A stretch of 32,610 nt of DNA from SURF-43 sp964628985 (GTDB lineage: Bacteria > Chloroflexota > Dehalococcoidia > UBA2979), in NCBI GenBank assembly GCA_964628985.1, contig CAZVNJ010000025.1, forward strand, positions 1-32,610, in the 5' to 3' direction. Made by a program: the position numbers and the translations under genes. Shown one piece after another: positions 1 through 8,113 of this stretch (the first letter of the stretch is position 1; the number at the start of each line of letters is the position of its first letter). Below the pieces are notes generated by a model. That model saw only the letters and a program-made list of their open reading frames with translations, had not been told where the DNA came from and did not search any database.

Positions 1-947
1 AGAGGTATCTGATTCGGCGCCTGGTGTTCATGGTGCCGACGCTCATCGTGATGTCGATGTTCACGTTCGGTCTGCTGCGTCTGATGCCTGGTGACTTCAT
101 CACCGCTCAGATGGCTGAAGCGCGCGGCGCTGACCAGCAGCAGATTGAGCGATGGCGACGAGAACTCGGGCTCGACAAGCCCGCATACATCCAGTACTTC
201 CGTTGGACCGGAGGGCTCCTTCGCGGAGACTGGGGCCAGTCCTACTGGCAGAACGAGCCGGTCCTGAACGTGATCAAGCGCACGTTGCCGACCTCGCTGG
301 AGCTCGGCAGCATTTCCATCATCATCGGGATCATGATCTCGGTGCCGGTTGGTGTGCTCTCCGCCGTGAAGCAAAACACCTGGATGGACTACCTGGGACG
401 GAGCGTGTCGATCCTCGGCATCTCGATCCCGAACTTCTTCCTGGCGACGCTAGTCATCATTTATGGAGCGCGATGGTTTGGGTGGTTCCCACCACAGACC
501 GCTCAGCCATTATTTGAGAACCCGTGGGGCCACGCGCAGCAGTTCCTGCCTGCGGCGTTCATCCTGGGTGCCGCACTGTCTGCTCAGAACATGCGGCTCA
601 TCCGTACCACGATGCTCGAGACGATCCGTGCTGACTACGTCCGCACGGCGCGCGCCAAGGGCCTCAAGGAGAGCGCGGTCATCTTCAAGCACGCCTTCCG
701 GAACGCTCTGATTCCGGTCGTGACGCTCCTCGGCTTCCAGATCACGATCACCATTGGTGGCTCCGTGGTCGTCGAGCGCGCCCTCAGCGTCAGTGGGATG
801 GGGCGGGCGTTCATCGACGCGGTCCCGCAGCGAGATTTCCCGCTCGTGCAGGGCATCCTGCTCCTGCTGGTCTGCGTGACGCTTCTGATCAACCTGTTGG
901 TCGACCTGTCATACTCATGGCTCGACCCTCGGATCCGGTACTCCTAG
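1..947 (+). CDS. ABC transporter permease, DppB/OppB type (5'-truncated by window edge)
   Basis: Inner-membrane permease of the dipeptide/oligopeptide/nickel ABC family. The reading frame is open from base 3, giving R-Y-L-I-R-R-L before the first internal GTG at 24; DppB proteins typically begin M-x-x-Y-x-x-R-R, so the true start lies a few codons upstream of the window. Visible are the N-terminal membrane segment followed by LMPGD, and the cytoplasmic EAA loop (T-A-R-A-K-G-L near residue 212, with H-A-F-R-N-A-L-I-P following) that docks on the ATPase. The C-terminus D-P-R-I-R-Y is typical of the family. The partner permease follows 41 bp downstream. Binding protein and ATPase genes, if linked, lie outside the window. 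Substrate cannot be told from the permease. Confidence 0.9.
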   Translation, partial: RYLIRRLVFMVPTLIVMSMFTFGLLRLMPGDFITAQMAEARGADQQQIERWRRELGLDKPAYIQYFRWTGGLLRGDWGQSYWQNEPVLNVIKRTLPTSLELGSISIIIGIMISVPVGVLSAVKQNTWMDYLGRSVSILGISIPNFFLATLVIIYGARWFGWFPPQTAQPLFENPWGHAQQFLPAAFILGAALSAQNMRLIRTTMLETIRADYVRTARAKGLKESAVIFKHAFRNALIPVVTLLGFQITITIGGSVVVERALSVSGMGRAFIDAVPQRDFPLVQGILLLLVCVTLLINLLVDLSYSWLDPRIRYS

Positions 948-988
948 GAAGTTTCGACCACTCCAGAGGGGATTGAGGAGAACGAACC

Positions 989-1924
989 ATGGCATCTGCT
1001 GCACCCACCGTACAGGTAGGGAAATCGGCCTACGCCGAGCCGAACGGGCTCGCGAAATCGTGGGCCTGGATTAAGCGTTTCGCCCGCAAGCGGACCTTCG
1101 GCTTCATCGCCGGATTGTTCTGCGTGCTGGTGCTGTTCGTTGCCCTTGGCGCGGCCAGCGGCTTGCTCACTCCGTACGACCCGACCGCCGTCCATGGCGC
1201 CGACCGGCTCCTGGGCATTGGGTCGTATTCGCTCGATGGGACGCGCTTCTACATCCTGGGTACCGACGAGTTCGGCCGGGATGTGTTCAGCCGCCTGATG
1301 AAGGGCGCCCAGCTCTCGCTGTACTTCAGCCTGGGCGTGACGGCGTTCTCCATGACCATCGGAAGCACGCTTGGCCTCATGTCCGCCTACTTCGGCGGCA
1401 AGTTCGACCTGATCCTGCAGCGCATCGTCGACGCGGTACAGACGCTTCCGCTGCTGGTGCTCGCGGTCGCCCTGGTGGCCATCCTCGGGGCCGGCATCTG
1501 GAAGGGCTTCTGGGTCCTCGCTGTCCTCTCAATCCCGCGTCCGCTGCGCGTGATCCGAGGGTCTGTGCTCTCCGTCCGTGAGGAACTGTTCATCCTTTCG
1601 GCCCAGAGCCTTGGCGCGACGAACAACCGCGTGATGTTCCGGCACGTCCTGCCGAACGTTATGGCGCCGATGATCGTCCTGATCTCGTACGCGATCGCCG
1701 TGACGATCGTGACGGAGGCCTCGCTCTCCTTCCTCGGCGTGGGCGCTCAGCCGCCGACCCCCTCCTGGGGCGTGATGCTGACTGGCTCTGGCCAGGCCTA
1801 CTTCCAGACGAACCCGCGACTGGCGCTGCTCCCGGGCTTCGCCATCTCGAGCCTCGTGTTCGCCGTCAACATGTTCGGGGACTCGCTCCGCGACGAGCTG
1901 GACCCCCGCATGCGAGGCACCTAG
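989..1924 (+). CDS. ABC transporter permease, DppC/OppC type
   Basis: Second membrane subunit of the peptide-type importer whose first permease ends at 947. The protein is 311 aa, with an N-terminal cytoplasmic tail, a first membrane segment near residues 40-60, the G-T-D-E-F-G-R-D-V-F-S-R signature of DppC proteins, an EAA loop (S-L-G-A followed by R-H-V-L-P-N) and the family motif A-S-L-S-F-L-G-V-G. It ends D-P-R-M-R-G as family members do. The ATG at 989 is preceded by a GAGGAG ribosome-binding site. No ATPase gene follows: a strong hairpin comes 24 nt after the stop, so this is probably the last gene of the operon. Peptide, nickel or another substrate is possible. Confidence 0.92.
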   Translation: MASAAPTVQVGKSAYAEPNGLAKSWAWIKRFARKRTFGFIAGLFCVLVLFVALGAASGLLTPYDPTAVHGADRLLGIGSYSLDGTRFYILGTDEFGRDVFSRLMKGAQLSLYFSLGVTAFSMTIGSTLGLMSAYFGGKFDLILQRIVDAVQTLPLLVLAVALVAILGAGIWKGFWVLAVLSIPRPLRVIRGSVLSVREELFILSAQSLGATNNRVMFRHVLPNVMAPMIVLISYAIAVTIVTEASLSFLGVGAQPPTPSWGVMLTGSGQAYFQTNPRLALLPGFAISSLVFAVNMFGDSLRDELDPRMRGT

Positions 1925-1948
1925 CCCCGCATCGCCGGATGCAACCGC

Positions 1949-1974
1949 CAGGGGCCCGCGCAAGCGGGCCCCTG
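1949..1974 (+). terminator. Rho-independent-like hairpin after peptide permease operon
   Basis: Perfect 11 bp inverted repeat (CAGGGGCCCGC / GCGGGCCCCTG) closed by a GCAA tetraloop of the GNRA class, 24 nt after the permease stop. The downstream bases (CTTCGT) hold only a weak T tract, so termination is likely but not of the textbook type. Confidence 0.65.
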
Positions 1975-2045
1975 CTTCGTCCCTGCGCCCCGAGCGTCGC
2001 CCGGGCCCTCCACGGTTACGATGCACGCGTATACGGAGGCGAGCC

Positions 2046-2570
2046 ATGCGACTGCCTGTCCAACTTCAGCCCGGGGAGGAAGTGGTGCTCCTGGTGCACC
2101 GGCACTGGTTCTTCCTCGTGGTGCCGCTCCTGGTGACCCTCATCGCCCTCGTGGTGCCGATGGTCGTGCTCCTTGAAATTGCCCGCCGGTCGGACGCACC
2201 TCGCGCGGTCGACATCGTGCTTACCGGGGGGGCGGTGATCCTCGGCCTGGCTGCGGTCGTGCGCGCCTACTTCGTCTGGTACGCCTGGGTCCATGACATC
2301 TGGGTGATCACCAATCAGCGCCTTGTCGACGGGCAGAAGCGGCACTGGTTCCACGAGGAGGTCTCCACGGCAGACCTGCAGCATGTCCAAGACGTCGCGC
2401 TGGACCGGCATGGGGTCATTGCCACGCTTCTGAAGTTCGGAGACCTCCGGGTGCAGACCGCATCTGAGGTCGCCGATTTCATGCTGCGAAGGATTCCCCA
2501 CCCCCAGGAGGTGCTGGCAACCCTGGACCGGACGCGCGACGCCGCCAGGCGAGAACCTCAGGCGAGGTAG
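2046..2570 (+). CDS. PH domain-containing (bPH2/YdbS-like) membrane protein
   Basis: Small membrane protein of unknown biochemical role. It is 174 aa with two hydrophobic segments (about residues 21-45 and 57-80), followed by a cytoplasmic domain of about 85 residues with the bacterial pleckstrin-homology pattern: the D-I-W-V-I-T-N-Q-R-L-V strand, then a D-L-Q-H-V-Q-D-V segment and a G-D-L-R-V-Q-T strand. This matches DUF304/bPH2 proteins. The ATG has GGAGG a few bases upstream. It lies after a terminator hairpin and 66 bp before a D,D-carboxypeptidase gene on the same strand, so a two-gene unit is possible. The family is recognised; function remains open. Confidence 0.8.
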   Translation: MRLPVQLQPGEEVVLLVHRHWFFLVVPLLVTLIALVVPMVVLLEIARRSDAPRAVDIVLTGGAVILGLAAVVRAYFVWYAWVHDIWVITNQRLVDGQKRHWFHEEVSTADLQHVQDVALDRHGVIATLLKFGDLRVQTASEVADFMLRRIPHPQEVLATLDRTRDAARREPQAR

Positions 2571-2636
2571 CCGCATCTTGCCGTCTCAAGCGCATGCCGC
2601 GACGATGGTGGGCGGGCGGGCCTCTCGGAGGTAGGG

Positions 2637-3695
2637 ATGGCGTATCGAGGGCCAGGGCCGCGGTATCGACGGCCGGCGTACCGACAGCAGGCGTCTGCGG
2701 CCGGCGGTATCACTCGATGGCTCATCCCGGCAGGCGCGGTGACAACCCTGGCTATCGTCGTCCTCGCTGCGATGACCCTCGTCCGCGGGCCCGCGGTCGA
2801 GTCCGCCGGGCAAGACGGCCTGGTCGAGGCGACCAGACTTGCCGGCTCGTCGGCCGCCTCCACAGCGGCGGCGCTCCGGCCTCGCGGGCCGCTCCCGCGG
2901 ATCGCACGCTCAGTCCCGCTGCCGGTGATGCCTGGACGAGCGTTTGTGCTGATGGACGAGGCATCTGGTGAGATCCTCGCCGAGTCCGGTGGCACCATGC
3001 GCCTTCCGCCCGCGAGCGTGACGAAGATCGCGACGGCGATCCTGCTCCTTGAGCTCGGCCACCTCGACGACACCGTGATCATTGATGCCGACTTCAACGC
3101 CCTCGACTGGGACAGCACATTGATGGGGCTGAAGCCCGGCGACCGGTACACCATGCGCGATCTGCTGTACGGCTTGATGCTCCCGTCCGGAAACGATGCC
3201 GCGCTGGCCGTGGCACAGGCGGTCTCCGGGGATGAGGCGAGGTTCGTCAACACCATGAACGCGCTCGCCGCCCGGCTCGACCTGAGGGATACGCACTTCA
3301 GCGACCCCCATGGCCTCGGTGGCCCCCAGCATTACACCTCCGCCCGCGACCTCGCCCGCCTGGCCCGCTACGGGTTCACGCTTCCCGGCTTCGCGGAGGT
3401 GGTACGCACGCAGCAGTGGAACACGCGCGGGTCAGAGTCGCGTGAGCTGTGGAACTCGAACGTCTTCCTTTACATGTACGACGGGGCGGACGGCGTGAAG
3501 ATTGGATACACCGAAGAGGCCGACCGCACACTCGTCGCGTCCGCGACGCGGGACGGCCGTCGGCTGATCGCGGTGGTACTGGGGGACAGCTACGCGGCCA
3601 CCCATGCGGGCCAGTTACTGGATTGGGCCTGGGCGTCGCTCTGCTGGCCGACCCCGGCCGGGGGCTGCGAAGCGGTCAGGCCAGCCGGGGGCTAG
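2637..3695 (+). CDS. D-alanyl-D-alanine carboxypeptidase (peptidase S11, DacA/DacF type)
   Basis: Extracytoplasmic penicillin-binding carboxypeptidase that trims the terminal D-Ala of peptidoglycan stem peptides. The 352 aa protein has a short basic N-terminus, a membrane anchor around residues 24-48, a linker, and an S11 domain from about residue 100. Catalytic motifs: S-V-T-K at 127-130 (nucleophile serine and lysine), S-G-N at 184-186, and K-I-G at 288-290 in D-G-V-K-I-G-Y-T. The third box is normally K-T-G; here the middle residue is isoleucine. The start has GGAGG upstream. Its stop overlaps by 4 bp the stop of the convergent anti-sigma gene. Possible partner: the PH-domain gene upstream. 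Confidence 0.9.
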   Translation: MAYRGPGPRYRRPAYRQQASAAGGITRWLIPAGAVTTLAIVVLAAMTLVRGPAVESAGQDGLVEATRLAGSSAASTAAALRPRGPLPRIARSVPLPVMPGRAFVLMDEASGEILAESGGTMRLPPASVTKIATAILLLELGHLDDTVIIDADFNALDWDSTLMGLKPGDRYTMRDLLYGLMLPSGNDAALAVAQAVSGDEARFVNTMNALAARLDLRDTHFSDPHGLGGPQHYTSARDLARLARYGFTLPGFAEVVRTQQWNTRGSESRELWNSNVFLYMYDGADGVKIGYTEEADRTLVASATRDGRRLIAVVLGDSYAATHAGQLLDWAWASLCWPTPAGGCEAVRPAGG

Positions 3696-4354
3696 TAATA
3701 CTCGCCCGCGAGTAGCGGAGACTGCGAGGGTGCCCGACGCTGGCTGTCCGGCTCCACGGTCACGGCCACCACGTCCCCTCGGTTCAACCTCATGTCGATC
3801 TTCCACGACCAGGGGCCGTCACGGTCAGCACCGATGATGCAGACCGACTCCGGCTCAGAGTCCGGCTGGATCCGCCAGACCTGATAGACCTCGTCTCCTG
3901 GGCGGGGTGGTAGCCCTCCGAGGCGAATGTTCGCCTTCGACCCGGACAGGACGACCACTTCGAGGAATGCTCCGCTCTGGGTGTTGTGGATGACGATCTG
4001 CTGGCTCGGCGCCTGCGTCCGATCCAGCCGTCCGGTGAGCCCCAGTGCTGCGAGGACAATCCCGGCAGCGGCGGCGCCGGCGATCAGCCCGGGAATCCAT
4101 CGCCGGTTGCGTTTCGCCTCTGCTCGCGCCTCTGCTCGTGCCTGTGCAAGGACGCGCTCTCGCAATGCCGGCGAAGGCTCTGCTTCGGGTGCTGCCGAGG
4201 CCAGGGCGAGGACGGCTGCCCGGGCGCTCGCGTACTCCTCATGCCAGTGCTCCGCGAGGTGCTCCTCGATCGCGGCTCGCTCGTCTGCGTCCAGCAGCCC
4301 GAGCGCGTAGGCGCCGGCGAGTTCGCCTACCTCGGCACAGGTCAGGCTCGGCAT
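3692..4354 (-). CDS. Anti-sigma factor, RskA-like
   Basis: Membrane-anchored anti-sigma factor expected to hold the adjacent ECF sigma factor inactive. The 220 aa protein has an N-terminal sigma-binding domain (about 1-50, with the L-L-D-A-D-E-R pattern), an alanine/arginine-rich helix, a single membrane segment near residues 88-108, and an extracytoplasmic RskA-type domain containing L-P-P-R-P-G-D-E-V-Y-Q-V-W and a V-A-V-T-V-E-P strand. The HxxxCxxC zinc motif of many anti-sigma factors is absent: the region reads E-H-L-A-E-H-W-H-E-E-Y, which fits the zinc-free RskA group. Its ATG overlaps the sigma gene stop by one base (TGATG), implying translational coupling. Confidence 0.88.
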   Translation of the reverse strand: MPSLTCAEVGELAGAYALGLLDADERAAIEEHLAEHWHEEYASARAAVLALASAAPEAEPSPALRERVLAQARAEARAEAKRNRRWIPGLIAGAAAAGIVLAALGLTGRLDRTQAPSQQIVIHNTQSGAFLEVVVLSGSKANIRLGGLPPRPGDEVYQVWRIQPDSEPESVCIIGADRDGPWSWKIDMRLNRGDVVAVTVEPDSQRRAPSQSPLLAGEYY

Positions 4355-4908
4355 CAGGCGGTCCCCAGTCCCAGCGACCCGCGCAGCGCGCGGATAGCAT
4401 GGTGCATCCGGCTCTTGACGGTACCGAGCGGGACACCCGTCCGCTCCGCGATCTCCCGGTGCGACAGCTGGCTGAAGTAGGCCAGTTCCACTGCCTCGCG
4501 ATGTTCGGGGGAGAGCGAGAGCAGCGCCGCTCGTACTCGCTCTCCCTCAAGCGAGGTGATGGCCGCCTCCAACAGGTCCACGGCGGTCAGGTCCACTCGG
4601 TCTGGTACGGCGTCAGCGGATTCGCGACGACGGATCCTGCTCCGCACGGCCTCGACAGCGCGACGGTGCACGATCGTGAGGAGCAGGCCCTCGACCGAGC
4701 CCCGTTCCGCGGAGAGCCGGTCAGCCTGTCGCCAGAGGGCGAGGTAGCCCTCCTGGACGGCGTCTTCTGCGGCAGCGGTATCCCCACCGAGGACGCGCAA
4801 CGCCAGGCCGTACGCACGCCGGTGAGTGGCGTCGTACAGGTCAGCGAGCGCCTGTGGGTCGCGGCGTCGGAGACGGACGATCGAGTCCTCCACCGCCGGG
4901 TCACCCAC
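4354..4908 (-). CDS. ECF-type RNA polymerase sigma factor (SigK-like)
   Basis: Group IV sigma factor of 184 aa. Region 2 lies around residues 20-65 (L-Y-D-A-T-H-R-R-A-Y, then A-E-D-A-V-Q-E-G-Y-L-A-L-W) and region 4 around 130-177 (L-S-P-E-H-R-E-A-V, then the helix-turn-helix H-R-E-I-A-E-R-T-G-V-P-L-G-T-V-K-S-R-M-H). There is no region 1.1 or 3. The frame is open far upstream, but a GTG at 4908 with GGGAGG six bases before it gives the normal ECF length, so that start is chosen. A TACAAT -10-like hexamer lies at 4950-4955. It is followed directly by its RskA-like anti-sigma, so release is expected to depend on processing of that partner. Confidence 0.88.
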   Translation of the reverse strand: MGDPAVEDSIVRLRRRDPQALADLYDATHRRAYGLALRVLGGDTAAAEDAVQEGYLALWRQADRLSAERGSVEGLLLTIVHRRAVEAVRSRIRRRESADAVPDRVDLTAVDLLEAAITSLEGERVRAALLSLSPEHREAVELAYFSQLSHREIAERTGVPLGTVKSRMHHAIRALRGSLGLGTA

Positions 4909-5206
4909 ACCGTGCCTCCCTGGGCGAACGCGACTGCGCAGCGCGCGAGATTGTACGGTGAGGGGGCGGAGCGAGCGCCGGACGGGTCTCGTCCGGCGCC
5001 CGCACCACGGGTCACGGTGCGCGGCCTTGCCCCGTAACCCGTCTGGGGGACGCCACCGGTCCGGCTCGAGGGCCTTGCCTGGACCGATAGCCTCGCGCGA
5101 GGGACGTCGTCGTGGAACGACATAACAGCCACTCCTCGCTGGATCGGAGGTAGTTCGATCCGAGCGGCCGAGCGGTTCACTGGCCCGAAGGCTCCGGGGT
5201 ACGGGT
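4909..5206 (-). other. Hairpin-rich intergenic region between ABC ATPase and sigma factor genes
   Basis: No convincing gene in about 300 bp. It carries serial inverted repeats: 4975-4984/4990-4999 (perfect 10 bp, 5-nt loop), 5058-5065/5077-5085 (8 bp with one bulged base), 5109-5113/5117-5121 (5 bp, 3-nt loop) and 5141-5146/5156-5161 (perfect 6 bp, 9-nt loop). The 10 bp hairpin could terminate the upstream ATPase transcript; the TACAAT at 4950-4955 could be part of the sigma gene promoter. An ATG at 5123 has a GAGGAG-like site before it, but the frame then overlaps the sigma gene and resembles no known protein. Confidence 0.5.
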
Positions 5207-6004
5207 TCAGCGGGCTGCGACTGCGGGAATGACCATGGGGACACCACTGGTCGGGTGGGCCAGCACGACGACGTGCGGCCCGTAGGCGGTGGCGATGTGG
5301 TCCGCGGTGATGACATCACGTGGTGTGCCCGAGGCGAGGACGCGGCCCTGATGGAGCAGCACCAAACGGTCGCAGGACGCGGCGGCGCTCGTGAGGTCGT
5401 GCACCACGACGAGAATCCCGGTGCCCTCAGTGGCAAGCACGCGCAGGAGGTCAAAGAGCGTCGCCTGGGCCTCGGCGTCCAGGTTGGCGCTCGGCTCATC
5501 CAGGAGCAGCAGGGCCGCCTCCTGTGCCAGGGCACGGGCGATGAACGCGCGCCGCCGCTCGCCCCCGGACAGAGTGCCGAGGCTGCGGTGGGCCAGGCCC
5601 ACGCAGCCCGCGCGCCGCAGGGATGCCTCCACGACACCGCGGTCCCGAGGTGACTGTCGGCGCAGCAGGCCGAGGTGGGGGAACCGTCCGAGGGTGGCCA
5701 GGGCTTCCACTGTGATGGTCGGGGGAGCCTCCGGAAGTTGCTCGACCACCGCGATCGCCCGCGCGCGGGCGCGCCGCTCGAGCGTGCGGATGGCCTTGCC
5801 ACGCAGACGGATGGAACCTTCCGCCTGCCTCGTCCCGGAGAGCGCGCGGAGAAGCGTGCTCTTGCCCGCACCGTTCGGCCCGACAAGCCCCACGATCTCG
5901 CCCGAGCGCACCTCGATGTCGACATCGCGGAGGAGGTCGCGTCCGCCAATGGCGACCGTCACGCCGCGGGCCTCGATGAGCGGTTCGGAGGTAGTCGCGA
6001 CCAT
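5207..6004 (-). CDS. ABC transporter ATPase, BtuD/HmuV-like (cobalamin, heme or Fe chelate)
   Basis: Cytoplasmic ATPase of a FecCD-class importer, 265 aa. Walker A G-P-N-G-A-G-K-S-T at 42-50, signature L-S-G-G-E at 145-149, Walker B L-L-L-L-D-E-P at 165-171, and the H-loop histidine in V-V-V-H-D. The stretch L-G-R-F-P-H-L and the C-terminal A-Y-G-P-H-V-V-V-L-A-H-P resemble BtuD/HmuV ATPases more than FepC. The ATG at 6004 overlaps the permease stop by one base (TGATG); a GTG four codons upstream (6016) is possible but less likely. No substrate-binding protein gene is adjacent. Cobalamin is a reasonable guess given cobO elsewhere in the window, but substrate is unproven. Confidence 0.88.
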   Translation of the reverse strand: MVATTSEPLIEARGVTVAIGGRDLLRDVDIEVRSGEIVGLVGPNGAGKSTLLRALSGTRQAEGSIRLRGKAIRTLERRARARAIAVVEQLPEAPPTITVEALATLGRFPHLGLLRRQSPRDRGVVEASLRRAGCVGLAHRSLGTLSGGERRRAFIARALAQEAALLLLDEPSANLDAEAQATLFDLLRVLATEGTGILVVVHDLTSAAASCDRLVLLHQGRVLASGTPRDVITADHIATAYGPHVVVLAHPTSGVPMVIPAVAAR

Positions 6005-7092
6005 CACAGGGCCCACCGCCGCTGGCGGCGCATCAGGATGAGGAACGCCGGCCCGCCAATGAAGGCGGTCACCACGCCAAGCGGGAGTTCCTGCGGCTGG
6101 ATAGCCGTCCTCGCGAAGGTATCAACGAGGACGACGAAGGCTGCGCCGTATATGCAAGAGAGCGTCAGGAGGCGCCGGAAGCCGCCCCCCCATGCCAGCC
6201 GGACAGCGTGGGGCACCATGAGCCCAACGAACCCGATGATCCCCGCGATCGCGACGGCGGCCGCGGCCATCAGCGACGCCGCGGCAAGTACAGCCATCCG
6301 GGTCCGGGCGACGTTCAGGCCCAGGTGCTCTGCCTGCTCCTCGTCCAACTGCATCACGTCGAGCGCGCGCGAGGTGACGGCCAGCACGGCCACTCCGCCA
6401 CCGACATAGGGAAGGGCTAGGGCCACGCGGGTCCAGGAGACCGTGTTCAACCCCCCAAAAAGGAACGAGAGGATGGGCTGCGCGCGCTCACCTCCAGCCA
6501 GCAGGATGAAAGAGGTGACCGCGGAGCACATCGCCGACAGCGCGACGCCCGCGAGGATGAGCGAGACGCCGTCGATGTGGCCGCCTGCCCGCGCGAGCAC
6601 CGTCACGGCGACGACCGTGAGCAGGGCCCCCGCGAATGCCACTGCTGGTACCCATCCAAAGCCGTAGGAATCGACGGGCAGCGGTGAGACGATCACGAGC
6701 GCAGCGCCGAGGCCAGCGCCGGAGGCGATGCCGAGCAGGAATGGGTCTGCAAGCGGGTTGCGGAAGACCCCCTGATAGGCCGCCCCGGAACCCGAGAGTG
6801 CTGCCCCCACCAGCACCGCCGCGGCGACGCGGGGAAGCCGCACGTCCACGATGATCCGCTGCCATGTGAGCGGCGCATCAGCATGCATCGAAATGCCAGG
6901 CAGGCGGTCCAGGACGATCCCGACCGCCGTCCCCGTCGGGATCGACGCCGCGCCCTGGGTGAGCGCGAGGACGCACGCGACCGCGAGGGCGGCGAGGCCC
7001 AGTGTGGCAGGGCCAGCGGCACCGAGAATGCGGCGAGTGTGCGCTCTCGCGGACGCGAGAGCGCTAGTCGCACCGATCACGGGCGCCGCCAT
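6004..7092 (-). CDS. FecCD-family ABC permease (cobalamin, heme or Fe chelate)
   Basis: Integral membrane permease of the BtuC/FecCD family, 362 aa, with about ten hydrophobic segments. Family motifs include D-V-R-L-P-R-V, Q-G-V-F-R-N-P-L-A-D-P-F-L-L-G near residues 109-123, L-G-L-N-V-A-R-T-R, G-F-V-G-L-M-V-P-H, and the C-terminal E-L-P-L-G-V-V-T-A-F-I-G-G-P-A-F. The frame is open far upstream across htpX; the ATG at 7092 gives the normal family length and lies 8 bp past the htpX stop. It is coupled to the ATPase gene by a one-base overlap. Placement after lemA-htpX without a binding-protein gene is unusual; the binding protein may be encoded elsewhere, or shared with the second FecCD-type system at 16696-19615. 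Confidence 0.9.
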   Translation of the reverse strand: MAAPVIGATSALASARAHTRRILGAAGPATLGLAALAVACVLALTQGAASIPTGTAVGIVLDRLPGISMHADAPLTWQRIIVDVRLPRVAAAVLVGAALSGSGAAYQGVFRNPLADPFLLGIASGAGLGAALVIVSPLPVDSYGFGWVPAVAFAGALLTVVAVTVLARAGGHIDGVSLILAGVALSAMCSAVTSFILLAGGERAQPILSFLFGGLNTVSWTRVALALPYVGGGVAVLAVTSRALDVMQLDEEQAEHLGLNVARTRMAVLAAASLMAAAAVAIAGIIGFVGLMVPHAVRLAWGGGFRRLLTLSCIYGAAFVVLVDTFARTAIQPQELPLGVVTAFIGGPAFLILMRRQRRWAL

Positions 7093-7100
7093 GCCCGGCC

Positions 7101-8078
7101 CTACTCGGCGGCCGTGAGGGCGCGCAGGTCCTCGGCGGCAAGTGGCGGAGTGCCGCGGAGGGCTCGCAGCCGGTTGATCCGGTCGGGCAGGGGTGGATGC
7201 GTGGAGAAGAGGTTGCTCGCACGCGCCTCGAATTTCTTGATCGGATTCGCGATGTAGAGATGCTGGGTGGCGCGGTTCGCAACCTCGAGCACTTCGCGGT
7301 CGGTGCCGATCTTCCAGAGTGCCTGCTCCAGGCCGGCCGGGTTGCGCGTGAACTCCACCGCGGTGGCATCTGCGAGGTACTCGCGTTGACGGCTCACGGA
7401 CATCTGTACCAGGCGTGCGGCGATCGGCGCGAGGATCGCGAAGACGAGGCCCAGGATCAGCATGATCACTTGAAGGCCGCCTCCACCCTCGCGGTTGCTC
7501 CGGCTCCGTCGGTGGCCGCCCCACATCATCGAACGCAGCATGACGTCAGCCAGGAGCGCGATGCCTCCCACAAGCACACCCACCAGGAGGGCGAACCGGA
7601 TATCCAGATTCCGCACGTGGCCCAGTTCGTGTCCGATCACGCCCTGCAGTTCCTCCCGGTCGAGTCGGTCGAGGAGCCCGGTCGTGACCGCGATTGCGGC
7701 ATGGTCCGGGCTGCGGCCCGTGGCGAACGCGTTGAGCGCGGTGTCTTCGATGATGTAGACGCTCGGCATCGGAACATTCGCCGCAAGCGCCATCTCCTGC
7801 ACCACGTTCATCAGGATCGGGTGCGAGTCCGCGGTCACCGGCTTCGCACGCGACGCAGCCAGCACCATCGCCGCGCCGCCGTAATACGTGACGAGGCCGG
7901 AGACGAGAGCGACTCCCCCGGCGAAGACGGTGCTGGCCACCGCCGCTGCTGGGTCGCCCAGCCATGCGTAGCCGATGACGAACCCGAAGACGACGAACAG
8001 GAGGGCCGCGGCGAACAGCAGCAGCACCGACTTCCGTCGGTTCGCCGAGGCCTGTGCGTAGAACGTGGTTGCTGCCAT
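7101..8078 (-). CDS. htpX: M48 family membrane zinc metalloprotease HtpX
   Basis: Membrane-bound zinc endopeptidase associated with membrane protein quality control in other bacteria. The 325 aa protein has two N-terminal membrane segments (about 17-40 and 48-72), the zinc motif H-E-L-G-H at residues 150-154, two further hydrophobic stretches (about 164-180 and 201-225), and the downstream glutamate ligand in R-E-Y-L-A-D (E233). A Gly/Arg-rich insert (about 188-201) separates the latter two segments. The ATG at 8078 has GAGGGCG upstream. It lies 35 bp after lemA on the same strand, the widespread lemA-htpX arrangement, and 8 bp before a FecCD permease gene. Confidence 0.93.
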   Translation of the reverse strand: MAATTFYAQASANRRKSVLLLFAAALLFVVFGFVIGYAWLGDPAAAVASTVFAGGVALVSGLVTYYGGAAMVLAASRAKPVTADSHPILMNVVQEMALAANVPMPSVYIIEDTALNAFATGRSPDHAAIAVTTGLLDRLDREELQGVIGHELGHVRNLDIRFALLVGVLVGGIALLADVMLRSMMWGGHRRSRSNREGGGGLQVIMLILGLVFAILAPIAARLVQMSVSRQREYLADATAVEFTRNPAGLEQALWKIGTDREVLEVANRATQHLYIANPIKKFEARASNLFSTHPPLPDRINRLRALRGTPPLAAEDLRALTAAE

Positions 8079-8113
8079 CGTCGCCCTCGATGCCCGCCTG
8101 CGGCCTGGCGGCG

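Noticed and set aside
4909..5206. Cobalamin riboswitch in the gap
   Set aside because: Neither strand shows the conserved B12-box elements, and the gene downstream is a sigma factor rather than a corrinoid gene.
4909..5949. Long N-terminal extension of the sigma factor
   Set aside because: The upstream part of the frame is out-of-frame sequence of the ABC ATPase and hairpin gap; the GTG at 4908 with GGGAGG gives normal ECF length.
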